In this document: positions 26,383 through 35,555 of the stretch, piece by piece
How the letters are laid out: every line of letters begins with the position of its first letter
Numbering within the stretch: the first letter of the stretch is position 1
NCBI RefSeq assembly: GCF_003315195.1
Contig: NZ_QNRV01000001.1
Coordinates: forward strand, 1-64,000
Reading direction: 5' to 3'
DNA: 64,000 bases
From: Sutterella wadsworthensis
GTDB lineage: Bacteria; Pseudomonadota; Gammaproteobacteria; Burkholderiales; Burkholderiaceae_F
Notes under the pieces: model-generated
Databases searched by the model: none
The model's input: only the letters and a program-made list of their open reading frames with translations
What the model was told of the DNA's origin: nothing
Made by a program: the position numbers and the translations under genes

Positions 26383-28866
26383 TCAGGCCTGCGTGAAAGG
26401 CAGGTTGATCGGCTTTTCACTTTCCGGAGCGCTGTTTTCAATCTTCGATAGCGTACCATGAAGATTCGCCTGGATTTCGCTCACGGCTTCGGTAAAGCTC
26501 TTCGACTTGCCAAGCGTCGGACGCATAGCATTCAGGCAGACGCCGATGGTGGTGGCGTTATGCAAAAGCGCGCCAATTGCCGGCATGAGCATGCCCGTCA
26601 AGCCGCCTGCGAGGAAGCAGGTGTTGAGCGAAACTGAAACGGCGAAGTTTTCATGAATGCGGCCCATCGTCGCGCGGCCCAGTTCGATTGCAGTCGGAAG
26701 GTCCGCGAGATTGTTGCGCGTCAGAACCACATCGGCTACTTCCTGAGCAATATCGGTGCCGTCGCGAAGCGTTGCGCCAACATGAGCTGCTGAGAGCGCC
26801 GGGGAGTCATTAATGCCGTCGCCCACCATCAGAACCTTACGGCCCTGTGCTTTGAGTTCGAGCACATGCTTAGCTTTGTCCTGCGGGAGCACCTGAGCAT
26901 GGAACCCGTCGAGGCCGAGCTTGGCGGCTACGTGAGCGGCCGTGCGAGTGTCGTCGCCCGTGAGCATCATGATCTTGGTGATGCCGCGTTCACGCAGAGC
27001 AGCAATGGCTTCTTTGGCTTCCGGACGCAGCGGATCTTCGATGCCGAGGACACCGGCAAGCTGATCACCCACAGCAAGGTAGAGGATTGATTTGCCTTCG
27101 GAAGAAAGACGTGCAATCGCATCCTTGGCCGGGGAAATATCAATGCCTTCGTCGTCCTGCACAAAGTGGCGGCTGCCGAGGAAGCACTTGCGGCCGGCTA
27201 CAGAAGAACAGATGCCGTGCGCAACGATGTAGCGGACTTCGGTGTCGTGTACTTCGTTTTCGTGAATGACGCCGCGTTCTTGCGCCTGACGAACGATCGC
27301 ACGCGAAACCGGGTGCGGGAAATGTTCTTCAAGGCAGGAAGCTAAGCGCAGCAGTTCTTCTTCACTCGTAACGCCGTCGACAGGGATGACGTCGGAGAGC
27401 ACCGGAGTGGACTGCGTCAGTGTGCCCGTCTTATCGAAGACAACGGTGTCAACTTCGGAGAGCGCTTCCAGATAACGGCCGCCTTTCACCAGTACACCTT
27501 TTTCGGTGCCGTTTCGCATTGCAGTGAGAATGGCAAGCGGCGTTGCCAGACGCAAGGCGCACGAGTAGTCAACCATCAGTACGGAAGCCGTACGGGTGAG
27601 ATCACGCGTAAAGAAGAAGACGAGACCGGCGAGCAGGAAGTTGTAGGGGACGATGGCGTCGGCGAGGCGTTCAGCTTTGCCCTGAATGCCGGCCTTGGCC
27701 GCTTCGCTGTTCTGAATGAAGCTCACAATCTGTGAAAGGCGTGAGGCGTCGCCCAATGCTGTCGGACGAATGTCGATTTCACCGTCCTCAACGACAGTGC
27801 CGGCAAAGACGCTGCCGCCCACGGTACGGTGTACGGGAAGAGGTTCACCCGTCATCGTCGCCTGATTGACTGCCGCATCACCGGAAACAACCACGCCGTC
27901 AACAGGGATCACCGAGCCCGAGCGCACGACGACCAGATCTTTCTTCGAAAGGTCTTTGAGCTGCTTTTGCGCAAGTTGGCCGTCAGGAAGGCGAACCCAG
28001 ACCTGATCAACCTTAATAGCCAGCTGATCGGCAAGCGACGCCAGTGACTTCTTGCGGGTATAGCGTTCGAGCATATCGCCCAAGCCGAGAAGCAGCGTGA
28101 GCAGACCCACGGTTCCGAAATCAAGACGCAGGAGCGACACAAAGATCGCTGAGGCATCGAGTACCGAAACGTTGAGTTTCCCGCGGAAGGCATTTTTCAC
28201 GCCTTCAATGAGGTAGGGAATGGAATCGAGCACTGCGTTGCCGATATTCACGACCATCGGCAGGAAGGGACGCAGGAAGATGTAGCGTGCGAGGCTCGAG
28301 AAGTCGAGTTCAGCATCATCTTCGATCGGCGCCGGTGCCTCTCCCGTACGGCGGGTGAGTGCGGCTTTGCCCATTGCCTGACCAACCTGCGCGGCTTTGG
28401 CGGCAGTGCGGCCGATCATAAAGAGTCCCGGGAAAATCTTCCCGAGAAGGTCCCGCAACCGTGAGAAGACATTGAGCAACGGCATTGTTGTGAAGCCGCG
28501 CTCAATTTCATAAATGGTGCGCGGTACGATGCCCGGCGGCAGATCTTCCCGGCGCAGCGGCTGAAGCGCCATTTCACCGCACCGTTTTGCGGCTTCAAGA
28601 TCTTCAGCTGCAATGACTGCACGGTCAGGGCGCAGAATCGGCGGATTGACTGCAAGGCTTTCAAAATAGGCGAGGGTTCGAGCCTTGGCAGCGGCGTCGG
28701 CGACGGTCAGCGTTACGCTGCCGATACGCGGATTGACGACAAGACCGGTAACGCCTGGAATAGCAGCCACTTCATTGGCAATGATGACCGCACTTGCGTG
28801 CGAGAGCGTGTCGTCTGTCTTCCAGCGTTCACGGTTGCCGACGGCATGCTTCAAATAGAAATGCAT
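26383..28866 (-). CDS. P1B-type metal ATPase with S-C-A motif (FezB / P1B-6-like)
   Basis: 827 residues. An N-terminal HMA2-like region lacks C-x-x-C. The catalytic core is intact: T-G-E-P, D-K-T-G-T (478-482), H-P in F-P-H-P-V-S-R, and G-D-G-I-N-D-S-P-A (682-690). The metal-site helix reads S-C-A-L-R-L-A-T-P (435-443) instead of the copper/zinc C-P-C, so the two prolines and one cysteine are arranged differently. P1B ATPases of this class sit near feo genes and include FezB of ferrosomes, iron-storing organelles. The ATG at 28866 is preferred over a TTG 54 bases upstream. It is the middle gene between a small membrane protein and an HMA2-like protein. Confidence 0.88.
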   Translation of the reverse strand: MHFYLKHAVGNRERWKTDDTLSHASAVIIANEVAAIPGVTGLVVNPRIGSVTLTVADAAAKARTLAYFESLAVNPPILRPDRAVIAAEDLEAAKRCGEMALQPLRREDLPPGIVPRTIYEIERGFTTMPLLNVFSRLRDLLGKIFPGLFMIGRTAAKAAQVGQAMGKAALTRRTGEAPAPIEDDAELDFSSLARYIFLRPFLPMVVNIGNAVLDSIPYLIEGVKNAFRGKLNVSVLDASAIFVSLLRLDFGTVGLLTLLLGLGDMLERYTRKKSLASLADQLAIKVDQVWVRLPDGQLAQKQLKDLSKKDLVVVRSGSVIPVDGVVVSGDAAVNQATMTGEPLPVHRTVGGSVFAGTVVEDGEIDIRPTALGDASRLSQIVSFIQNSEAAKAGIQGKAERLADAIVPYNFLLAGLVFFFTRDLTRTASVLMVDYSCALRLATPLAILTAMRNGTEKGVLVKGGRYLEALSEVDTVVFDKTGTLTQSTPVLSDVIPVDGVTSEEELLRLASCLEEHFPHPVSRAIVRQAQERGVIHENEVHDTEVRYIVAHGICSSVAGRKCFLGSRHFVQDDEGIDISPAKDAIARLSSEGKSILYLAVGDQLAGVLGIEDPLRPEAKEAIAALRERGITKIMMLTGDDTRTAAHVAAKLGLDGFHAQVLPQDKAKHVLELKAQGRKVLMVGDGINDSPALSAAHVGATLRDGTDIAQEVADVVLTRNNLADLPTAIELGRATMGRIHENFAVSVSLNTCFLAGGLTGMLMPAIGALLHNATTIGVCLNAMRPTLGKSKSFTEAVSEIQANLHGTLSKIENSAPESEKPINLPFTQA

Positions 28867-28957
28867 GAGGAAAGCCTCTCTTCTCTTATTCCTTTTTGTC
28901 GAGTCTTCGACGTTTCCCAAAAGGTCGAGACCCGTACGGCGTGCGCCGCAAAATGAT

Positions 28958-28980
28958 GGCCCGGAGTTTCCCTCCGGGCC
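28958..28980 (-). other. Strong intercistronic hairpin between the small membrane protein and ATPase genes
   Basis: GGCCCGGAG and CTCCGGGCC pair perfectly around five bases. There is no T-run behind it on the minus strand. It could stabilise the upstream message or partly terminate, giving more of the small protein than of the ATPase. Confidence 0.5.
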
Positions 28981-29060
28981 GCTTCGGAATGTTTGCTTCC
29001 GCGCCGCCGCACTTATTTATAGCCCGATCAGGCCAAAGTGGAGTGCGGCCGCAGAGAAAA

Positions 29061-29342
29061 TCAGCAGTCGGCGGCAGCCGGAACAGCTTCCTTCTTTTCC
29101 TGAGCTTCTTTCTTTTCCTGCTGCTTCACCTGAGCTTCGGCAACCACGTCGGCGAGGTCTTCTTTGACACCGTCTACGGCAGCAAGCGCCTTGTCGCGAA
29201 GGTCAATGCCGGAGGCGAGGAGATCTGTGGCGAGCGGCTTAATGTTGAGCTTGCCGCGAGAAACGAGCGCCATACCGAGAGCACCGACAGCGATGCCGCC
29301 AACAAAGAAAAGACCGTATTTAGTAGCCTGATTGAGTGCCAT
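29061..29342 (-). CDS. Single-helix small membrane protein, candidate FezA-type component (DUF6110/DUF1490-like)
   Basis: 93 residues. One membrane helix near the N-terminus (Y-G-L-F-F-V-G-G-I-A-V-G-A-L-G-M-A-L) contains a G-x-x-x-G packing motif. A charged amphipathic helix follows (D-K-A-L-A-A-V-D-G-V-K-E-D-L-A-D-V-V) and a Glu/Lys/Gln-rich tail ending in Cys. Small proteins of this build accompany P1B ATPases, for example DUF1490 next to mycobacterial ctpC. It is first in the ATPase gene group, with a good ribosome binding site (AGAGGA). A partner or membrane-shaping role is inferred. Confidence 0.75.
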   Translation of the reverse strand: MALNQATKYGLFFVGGIAVGALGMALVSRGKLNIKPLATDLLASGIDLRDKALAAVDGVKEDLADVVAEAQVKQQEKKEAQEKKEAVPAAADC

Positions 29343-29952
29343 TTTTTGTTCCTCTTTTATTCAATTTGAGTTTTTTTGTTTAGATCCTGAGGGATCTTAT
29401 TGGATTCCTCTGACCATGCGTCGAAAGGCTCAATCCTTTCGCCGGAAGTCTTTGTGCCGCGCCCCTTGATGCTTCAAGAGTCCGGGTGCTCGGAGCGCTA
29501 CTGTTTCAACGTTTCCGTGTACTCGTGTTCCGGCGACGCTTGAATATTACACCTTCAAAATGCTTTTGAATTTCTTAGATATTCATTATTAAAAATAATT
29601 CGCAATTCGGGTTGTCCCCTAAGTGAACTGTCGTGGGGTGAGATGCAAATCAATCGTATTGCATGCGCGGACGCTTCAGAATATGTTTAGAAAAATCAAT
29701 GCATATCGGAGAATTCGGGATGGGAGTTTTAAAGCGAATCATTCGCATGTGAAAGTAGTCGATAATAGTAAAAAATTGTTAATAAAGTGACTGAGGCATC
29801 AGCAGGGATGCTGCTGCTCTGTGGATTTTTTGAATACAGCTGTAGGCAGAGCAGTTTGAAGCTTTAAATGAGAACTATTGTCTAAAATTAAAAAAATCAG
29901 CATAAGCTTCAGGAACCGAAGTGTTCCATGCAGATTTTTTGGGAAAAGAACT
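29343..29952. other. 610-bp divergent intergenic region, AT-rich
   Basis: It separates the iron ATPase group from the RND pump genes and is clearly more AT-rich than its surroundings. It holds a Fur-like box (annotated separately), a palindrome GCGAATCATTCGC at 29734-29746 nearer the pump genes, and a stem GATCC/GGATC near 29382. No reading frame here is credible. Confidence 0.5.
29577..29591 (-). promoter_or_regulatory. Candidate Fur box
   Basis: The minus strand reads TAATAATGAATATCT and agrees with 11 of 14 defined positions of the 7-1-7 Fur consensus TGATAATNATTATCA. It lies about 235 bases before the small membrane protein gene. A TAATAT -10-like hexamer occurs just downstream (29544-29549) with a weak -35. 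Iron-repressed expression would fit the gene group. Confidence 0.45.
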
Positions 29953-31149
29953 ATGCAGCTTGCAGCATTGATTGCGGCTTGGCCGATGAAGATCTTGTCG
30001 CGAGAATATGTCTTTGCTGCTTGGACAGCTGCGGCGGTTTTGATTCTGTCAGGCTGCAGCGAATCACAAACAACGTCTGCAGCCAATAACGAGCGTCAGG
30101 CACCGATAACGGTGTCAGTGATCCTTGAGCCGGCCTATCAGCCTCAGCTTATTCAGGCAGCGGGCTCCGTGGCGGCATCTGCGCGCATTGAAGCGGCCAG
30201 CCGCCTTGCTGCTTATATTGAAGAAATTCCGGTAAAAGAAGGGGATTTACTCCAAAAAGGCGACGTGCTTTTTAAGCTTGACTCCAAAGATGTGCTTGCT
30301 GCGATTCACGCCGCAGACGGCAAGTTAAAGGCGGCCCAAGCAGCCCTAAAGGATGCGGAGCTTGACCGTGAGAAGATAGATGCGCTTTATCGTGAGGGAC
30401 TGGTGTCTAACAACGATTGGCGCAAAGCAACGCTTAAGCGTGATGGGGCACGGGCAGATTTAGCGCAGGCCCAAGGATTTGCCAGCGCTGCGCATGGAGA
30501 GCTTGAATACATTATTGGGAAGTCGCCCCGTGAGGGCCGTGTTGTGCGGGTGCTGCGCCGTGCCGGCGACATGGCTGTTCCCGGGCTGCCGATAGTGGTG
30601 CTCGATTCCGAGGAGGCTCCTAAATTTGAGTTTCGCGTACCCCAGAGTGCCGCTCAATATGCAAAACCGGGTGTGATCGGCCGAGTGAAGCTCGACGGCA
30701 TTAATGAACCCCTTGAAGTCGTCATTGAGAACGCTTCGGCTTCTGCGGATCCGCTGGCGCGAACCTATTTTGTTCGAGCCGGCTTTAAGGCGCTTGCATC
30801 CCGCGAAGCAGCTTCCGTTCGGCCAGGCATGTTCGGCCGTATTGAGATCACTGCCGGTAAGGCGTCAAGACGTTTTGTGCCTGAATCGGCGCTTACGCGG
30901 CTGGGCGGATTGGAGGGGGCATTTGTTTTGCAAACTTGTCGCCATGCGGACGCAGGCCAAAATCAATGCGCCTATTTTCATTGGCTGCGTCTCGGCACTC
31001 GTGAAAACGGTCTTGCAGAAGTACTTGCAGGTTTGGAAGACCTTGGTAATTCACCCGTTCGCTTTGTTGATCGACCGAAACATCAGCTCACTGACGGCGA
31101 TTGTGTGACAGAGGCGGATTCAAGAGCACAAACTGGAGATCAGCAATGA
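29953..31149 (+). CDS. RND efflux periplasmic adaptor (membrane fusion) lipoprotein
   Basis: 398 residues from the chosen ATG. A lipobox L-I-L-S-G-C-S anchors it in the inner membrane. The barrel-sandwich lipoyl half-motifs (A-S-R-L-A-A-Y-I-E-E-I-P-V-K-E-G-D, then P-R-E-G-R-V-V-R-V-L) flank a helical hairpin. The start is uncertain: ATG at 29986 also leaves a normal signal peptide, and a TTG lies upstream. Its stop overlaps the ATG of the permease, so they form one operon. No outer-membrane channel gene follows, so a TolC-like protein elsewhere must complete the pump. Confidence 0.85.
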   Translation: MQLAALIAAWPMKILSREYVFAAWTAAAVLILSGCSESQTTSAANNERQAPITVSVILEPAYQPQLIQAAGSVAASARIEAASRLAAYIEEIPVKEGDLLQKGDVLFKLDSKDVLAAIHAADGKLKAAQAALKDAELDREKIDALYREGLVSNNDWRKATLKRDGARADLAQAQGFASAAHGELEYIIGKSPREGRVVRVLRRAGDMAVPGLPIVVLDSEEAPKFEFRVPQSAAQYAKPGVIGRVKLDGINEPLEVVIENASASADPLARTYFVRAGFKALASREAASVRPGMFGRIEITAGKASRRFVPESALTRLGGLEGAFVLQTCRHADAGQNQCAYFHWLRLGTRENGLAEVLAGLEDLGNSPVRFVDRPKHQLTDGDCVTEADSRAQTGDQQ

Positions 31150-34100
31150 ATCCGCGGCACACGCTGACTGGGCAATTGGCGGGCGGGTTTATTGAGAGCA
31201 AGCTCACGCTTGTTCTGATGATTGCGGCTTTGATTTTTGGTATTTGGGCGGTTCTTTCGACGCCGCGCGAGGAAAATCCGCAGATTTCCATGCCTGCGGC
31301 GGCAGTGCAGGCTGTGCTGCCAGGCGCAGAGCCCGACGAGATGGAGGCTAAGGTCATCAGGCCTTTGGAAGCCATCATCAACCAGATTCCCGGCGTTGAC
31401 CACTATTGGTCAACCGCTGTGGATTCTGCTGCTGTCGTGGTGGTGCAGTTCAAAGTCGGAGAGAACAAAGAAGAGTCTCTGGTCAAGCTTGCCGACCGTA
31501 TCGTCGGCGGGCGTGCCGAACTGCCGGCCGATATGCTTGGGCCGTGGGTGAAGAGCGCCGATGTCGATGATGTACCCATTTTGGCAGTTTCTCTCGTTTC
31601 AGAAAAATACGGCGATGAAGGGCTGAGGCGGATTGCCTGGGACGTTCTCGATCGACTGATGGGACTCGAAGACATCTCTACCGTTGACGTTATCGGCGGA
31701 CGTGATCGCGAACTGATTGTTGAAATCGATCCGGCAAGGCTCGAGAGTTTTGGTCTTTCGTTTGCGAGCGTGACCGCTGCCGTGCGCGCTGCAGGCTCTG
31801 CCGGACCTTTAGGAACAACGGTGACAAAGGGCACTGAAGCCCGAGTGCGCCTGGCCAATGCGATCAAGTCTGCTGCTGATCTCAGGCGCTTGGTGGTTGG
31901 TTTTTCACCGGCAGGAAATCCGGTGCATCTGGAAGATGTTGCAAAAATCCGCGACGGCGCTACTCAGCAGGCGGCTGCCTCCAGTCGTTTCGGCTGGGGA
32001 CGAGCTTCATCGCAGCATGAATCTGCTGCCGGCGGCATTGTCGAGCATCCAAGCGTTTCGCTTGCCATTGCCAAACGCAAAAATGCCAACGCTGTTGTTG
32101 TGGCCGACGAGGCGATCGCCCGTATTGAGCGAATGAAGGGCACCGTCATTCCGGCCGATGTTGATGTTGTCGTCACACGCGACGACGGCGCGAAGGCCAA
32201 CGATGCCGTCAATACTTTGATTGAGCATCTGGCAATTGCTGTTATCGCCGTAGTGACGGTGACGCTTGTCTTTCTGGGATGGCGGGCTGCAGTCATCGTC
32301 GCCGTCACGGTACCGCTCATTCTGGCTATTACTTTAGGTGTTGTGGGCCTTTCGGGCTTCACGATCAATCGCCTGACACTTTATGCACTCATCATTGCGC
32401 TCGGCCTTTTGGTTGACGATTCGATCGTGGTGATTGAGAACATTGTGCGTCATTACGGGCTCTCAAAATTGTCGGGACGGCAGGACCGTTCAAACCGGGC
32501 CATTGAAGCAGCGGGAGAAATCGGCAGTGCAACGCTGTTGGCTACGATCACCGTGATGGTGGTTTTTGCTTCGTTGATTCCGGCTTTGACGGGCATGCCT
32601 AAACAGTATTTTTACCCGGTGGGTTTCACTGTGCCGGTGGCTCTGGCGGCAAGCTTTCTGATCGCTTATACCGTCGCTCCCTGGGCGGCAAGACGGTGGA
32701 TCCCGCAGCCGCCGATTGACAGCTCATCGGCCGGCGGCCGAACGCTTCCCGGAGGTCGTTTCGGCAAGCTTTACAGCATACCGGCACGCTTGTTGATCGG
32801 TCATCCCAGACGAGAAATTGTCTTTGTGTGTGCAACTGCTTTTCTCTGTATAGCAGTTTTCATCATGCCTTTCGGGCAATGTCTCATTCCCGGCGGATTG
32901 AACAGCCCAACGCCCGCATGGGGCGTCGAGATGGGATTCCTGCCCAAGGACAATAAAAACACTTTCAACGTCACCATTGAGCTGCCCGTGGGCACCCCTG
33001 TGGAGGCGCTGGATCGTGCTGTCCGCGATACGGCGGCTGAAGTCGCCAAAATTCCCGAAGTTGTCAATTGGCAAAGCTGGGCCGGACTGTCGGGAGTTGC
33101 AGATTTCAATTCCATGATGCGTATGACGCCTGCCAAGGGCAGTGAAATCGGCGCCGTACGAGTCAATCTCACGGATAAAAATTCCGGTCGGCGTTCGTCC
33201 ATCGAGATTGCACGAGAACTGCGGACTGCACTCCGAAGCGTGTCCGATGCTTATCCAGGCAGCACGATTCAGGTGGTGGAAGATCCGCCGGGACCGCCGC
33301 TTCGCGGAACCATCTACGCAGAAATATATGCCAATGACCCGGAGGAACTTCGTTGGCTAGCTGACCGTACCCAGAAAGAGTTTCGGAAAACTTATGATGT
33401 GGTAGAGGTTACTAATACTCAGAAAGCGGATCAGACCGAATGGCGGCTCAGCATTGATCGGGAGAAGGCGGCTGCCGCCGGCGTGCTCCCGGCTGCCGCC
33501 GCATTTGAATTGAAAAATCTTGCGTCGGGCAGCATCATCGGCTGGGCGCATGCGGACGGTGAACGTTCGCCGCAGCCCATTCGTCTTGAAATTCCGTACG
33601 CTGAGGAGTTCGATCCGACTTTGCTCTCGGGCATCACCATTGCCGGCGCTGCTGGTGTGCGTGTGCCGCTCTCGTCCATCATCAAGGTCGAAAAAACGAC
33701 AGCCGCAAGACGCATTGAAAAGAAGGACGGCGTTCGTATGGCGGCGGTGGGCGGCGAAATGGGCTCGACGACACCGACCTATGCCGTGCTGGATCTGAAT
33801 AATCGTTTAAGGGGCATGGCGCTGCCCGAAGGCGGCAAACTTGCTACCGGCAATCTGACCTGGAGCGATGAACGCCCCGATCTAACCCAGTCGCCGGCCG
33901 TTCTCCTGTGGCAAGGCGAAATGCGCATGATGCTCGACAGCTACCGTGATCTCGCTGTGTCACTCTGTCTGTCGCTGGGCTCTATTTTTCTCATTTTTGT
34001 CGCGTACTACCGCTCTTTTGCGCTCGCTTTGATTGCGCTCTCGGCTGTCCCGCTCTGCTTTATTGGACTGATCCCGGGCCATTGGCTCTTCGGCACACAG

Positions 34101-34466
34101 TTCTCTGCGTCCTCTTTGGTCGGTGTGACGGCTTTGGCTGGCGTTGTGGTAAGAAGTTCGCTCCTCATCATTGATTTTGTGCTTGATTACTTGAAGGCTG
34201 GACTGCCGCTCAAGGATGCGCTCATTGATGCCGGAGCTGTTCGTCTGCGTCCCATTTTGCTCACCACTTTGGCGATTATTTTGGGAAGCGTGATTTTGAT
34301 TCCCGACCCCGTATTCGGCGGTTTGGCCATCACTTTCATATTTGGAACGACCGCATCGACGCTTTTTACAATTTTTTTAATTCCAATTCTGCTGAACGTT
34401 TATTTCACGAGGCATCCATACCCCACCTCTGAAGAAGGAGCTGGAATGACTGCTGAGGCGAACTAA
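31146..34466 (+). CDS. RND-family efflux permease
   Basis: 1106 residues with the RND plan: one helix at the N-terminus (L-V-L-M-I-A-A-L-I-F-G), a large periplasmic loop, six helices, a second loop and five more helices. The proton-relay helix has L-L-V-D-D-S-I-V-V-I-E-N-I. The class is nearer to the drug/solvent pumps than to CzcA/CusA heavy-metal pumps because the methionine and acidic metal motifs are not evident, but substrate assignment is weak. The start overlaps the adaptor stop (ATGA), with GGAG seven bases before. Confidence 0.9.
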   Translation: MNPRHTLTGQLAGGFIESKLTLVLMIAALIFGIWAVLSTPREENPQISMPAAAVQAVLPGAEPDEMEAKVIRPLEAIINQIPGVDHYWSTAVDSAAVVVVQFKVGENKEESLVKLADRIVGGRAELPADMLGPWVKSADVDDVPILAVSLVSEKYGDEGLRRIAWDVLDRLMGLEDISTVDVIGGRDRELIVEIDPARLESFGLSFASVTAAVRAAGSAGPLGTTVTKGTEARVRLANAIKSAADLRRLVVGFSPAGNPVHLEDVAKIRDGATQQAAASSRFGWGRASSQHESAAGGIVEHPSVSLAIAKRKNANAVVVADEAIARIERMKGTVIPADVDVVVTRDDGAKANDAVNTLIEHLAIAVIAVVTVTLVFLGWRAAVIVAVTVPLILAITLGVVGLSGFTINRLTLYALIIALGLLVDDSIVVIENIVRHYGLSKLSGRQDRSNRAIEAAGEIGSATLLATITVMVVFASLIPALTGMPKQYFYPVGFTVPVALAASFLIAYTVAPWAARRWIPQPPIDSSSAGGRTLPGGRFGKLYSIPARLLIGHPRREIVFVCATAFLCIAVFIMPFGQCLIPGGLNSPTPAWGVEMGFLPKDNKNTFNVTIELPVGTPVEALDRAVRDTAAEVAKIPEVVNWQSWAGLSGVADFNSMMRMTPAKGSEIGAVRVNLTDKNSGRRSSIEIARELRTALRSVSDAYPGSTIQVVEDPPGPPLRGTIYAEIYANDPEELRWLADRTQKEFRKTYDVVEVTNTQKADQTEWRLSIDREKAAAAGVLPAAAAFELKNLASGSIIGWAHADGERSPQPIRLEIPYAEEFDPTLLSGITIAGAAGVRVPLSSIIKVEKTTAARRIEKKDGVRMAAVGGEMGSTTPTYAVLDLNNRLRGMALPEGGKLATGNLTWSDERPDLTQSPAVLLWQGEMRMMLDSYRDLAVSLCLSLGSIFLIFVAYYRSFALALIALSAVPLCFIGLIPGHWLFGTQFSASSLVGVTALAGVVVRSSLLIIDFVLDYLKAGLPLKDALIDAGAVRLRPILLTTLAIILGSVILIPDPVFGGLAITFIFGTTASTLFTIFLIPILLNVYFTRHPYPTSEEGAGMTAEAN

Positions 34467-34585
34467 ATAAGAATACACACTTCAAGACTGGGTTGAAGCT
34501 GACTTTATTCAGCGCTAAAATCGCGAACCTTTTTTGTTGAGGCTTCTGACGAATCCGTTGTCAGTGCGCAGATTTGAGCTTTGCT

Positions 34586-35260
34586 ATGTTCGAGCAGTTC
34601 GGCATCATTAATCCGTGGATCTACATCGCCGGCGCTTTCATGATCGTGATCGCGCCGGGTCCTAATTCACTCTATGTTTTGAAGACGAGTGTTTTGGATG
34701 GCCGGCGTGCCGGCTGCGCGGGTCTTCTTGCCGTACTGATTGGCGATGCGGTTCTGATCTTCCTCGCCTATCTGGGCGTAGCGGCAATGATTAAGAGCCA
34801 TCCGCTCGCGTTCTCAATGGTGAAAATCGGCGGGGGCATTTACCTTGCGTGGATTGGGGCAAAGGTGATTTGGAACACCTTCTTCGTTAAGCGAGCAAAG
34901 CCCGCAGGAACTGCTGCCGAGCTCAGTGTCTCCGAACAGACGAAACCGGCCAAGGGTGCAGCACTGCGTGCTTTCCGCACAGCGCTCGGCTTGTCACTTA
35001 CCAATCCCAAGTCGATTCTTTTTTACGTTTCCTTTTTCGTTCAATTCATCGACAGTTCATATGCTCATCCGGGGATTTCATACTTTATTCTCGCGATGAT
35101 TCTTGAGAGCTTCAGTGTGATGTGGTTTGCGGTGCTCATTACGCTGGGAGCAGCGCTGCTTCGCAGCCTCGCACGTGTACCGAGCCTGAGAAAGCTCGGC
35201 AATACGGCACTGGGAAGTCTGTTCCTCTTTTTTGCGTCAAAGCTCGTTCTGGACGCTTGA
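34586..35260 (+). CDS. leuE: LeuE-like amino-acid exporter (LysE/RhtB superfamily)
   Basis: 224 residues and about six helices. The N-terminus F-E-Q-F-G-I-I-N-P-W and the family motif A-P-G-P-N-S-L-Y-V-L-K-T-S match the leucine exporter LeuE closely. G-L-S-L-T-N-P-K-S-I-L-F is the second conserved motif. It exports hydrophobic amino acids by proton antiport. The ATG at 34586 is used; a TTG twelve bases upstream is possible. No LysR-type regulator adjoins. Confidence 0.88.
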   Translation: MFEQFGIINPWIYIAGAFMIVIAPGPNSLYVLKTSVLDGRRAGCAGLLAVLIGDAVLIFLAYLGVAAMIKSHPLAFSMVKIGGGIYLAWIGAKVIWNTFFVKRAKPAGTAAELSVSEQTKPAKGAALRAFRTALGLSLTNPKSILFYVSFFVQFIDSSYAHPGISYFILAMILESFSVMWFAVLITLGAALLRSLARVPSLRKLGNTALGSLFLFFASKLVLDA

Positions 35261-35320
35261 ATACTCCAAAAGCTTCGACGGAAGCGGGTACATTACGGGC
35301 ATTAGTGCGAACGTTTGCGT

Positions 35321-35449
35321 GTTGACAATTGGTCAACCCAAAATGCTTGCGGATCGATTCAAAGGGATAAGACATAGCGCCGAGGCGAGGCGGATATAAG
35401 GAGCGCTAGGCTTTAATCGGCTCCTGTTTCTATAACAAACGCTCCTTAT
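35321..35449 (+). promoter_or_regulatory. Operator-like repeat and long stem upstream of the binding-protein gene
   Basis: GTTGAC-AATTG-GTCAAC (35321-35337) is a perfect inverted repeat that contains a TTGACA -35-like hexamer. Further down, ATAAGGAGCG (35396-35405) pairs exactly with CGCTCCTTAT (35440-35449) across a 34-base loop. The remaining 106 bases before the gene also fold locally. I cannot match this to a known riboswitch. Confidence 0.4.
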
Positions 35450-35555
35450 GCAGTTCGGTACGTCTCAGGAGCTGTAGTCAAAACTGCAGCAAATCTCGCC
35501 GTATGGACGGTTGAACGGCCGTGCGGCCAGTTTTCCTTGAAGGAATCCGCACGCC

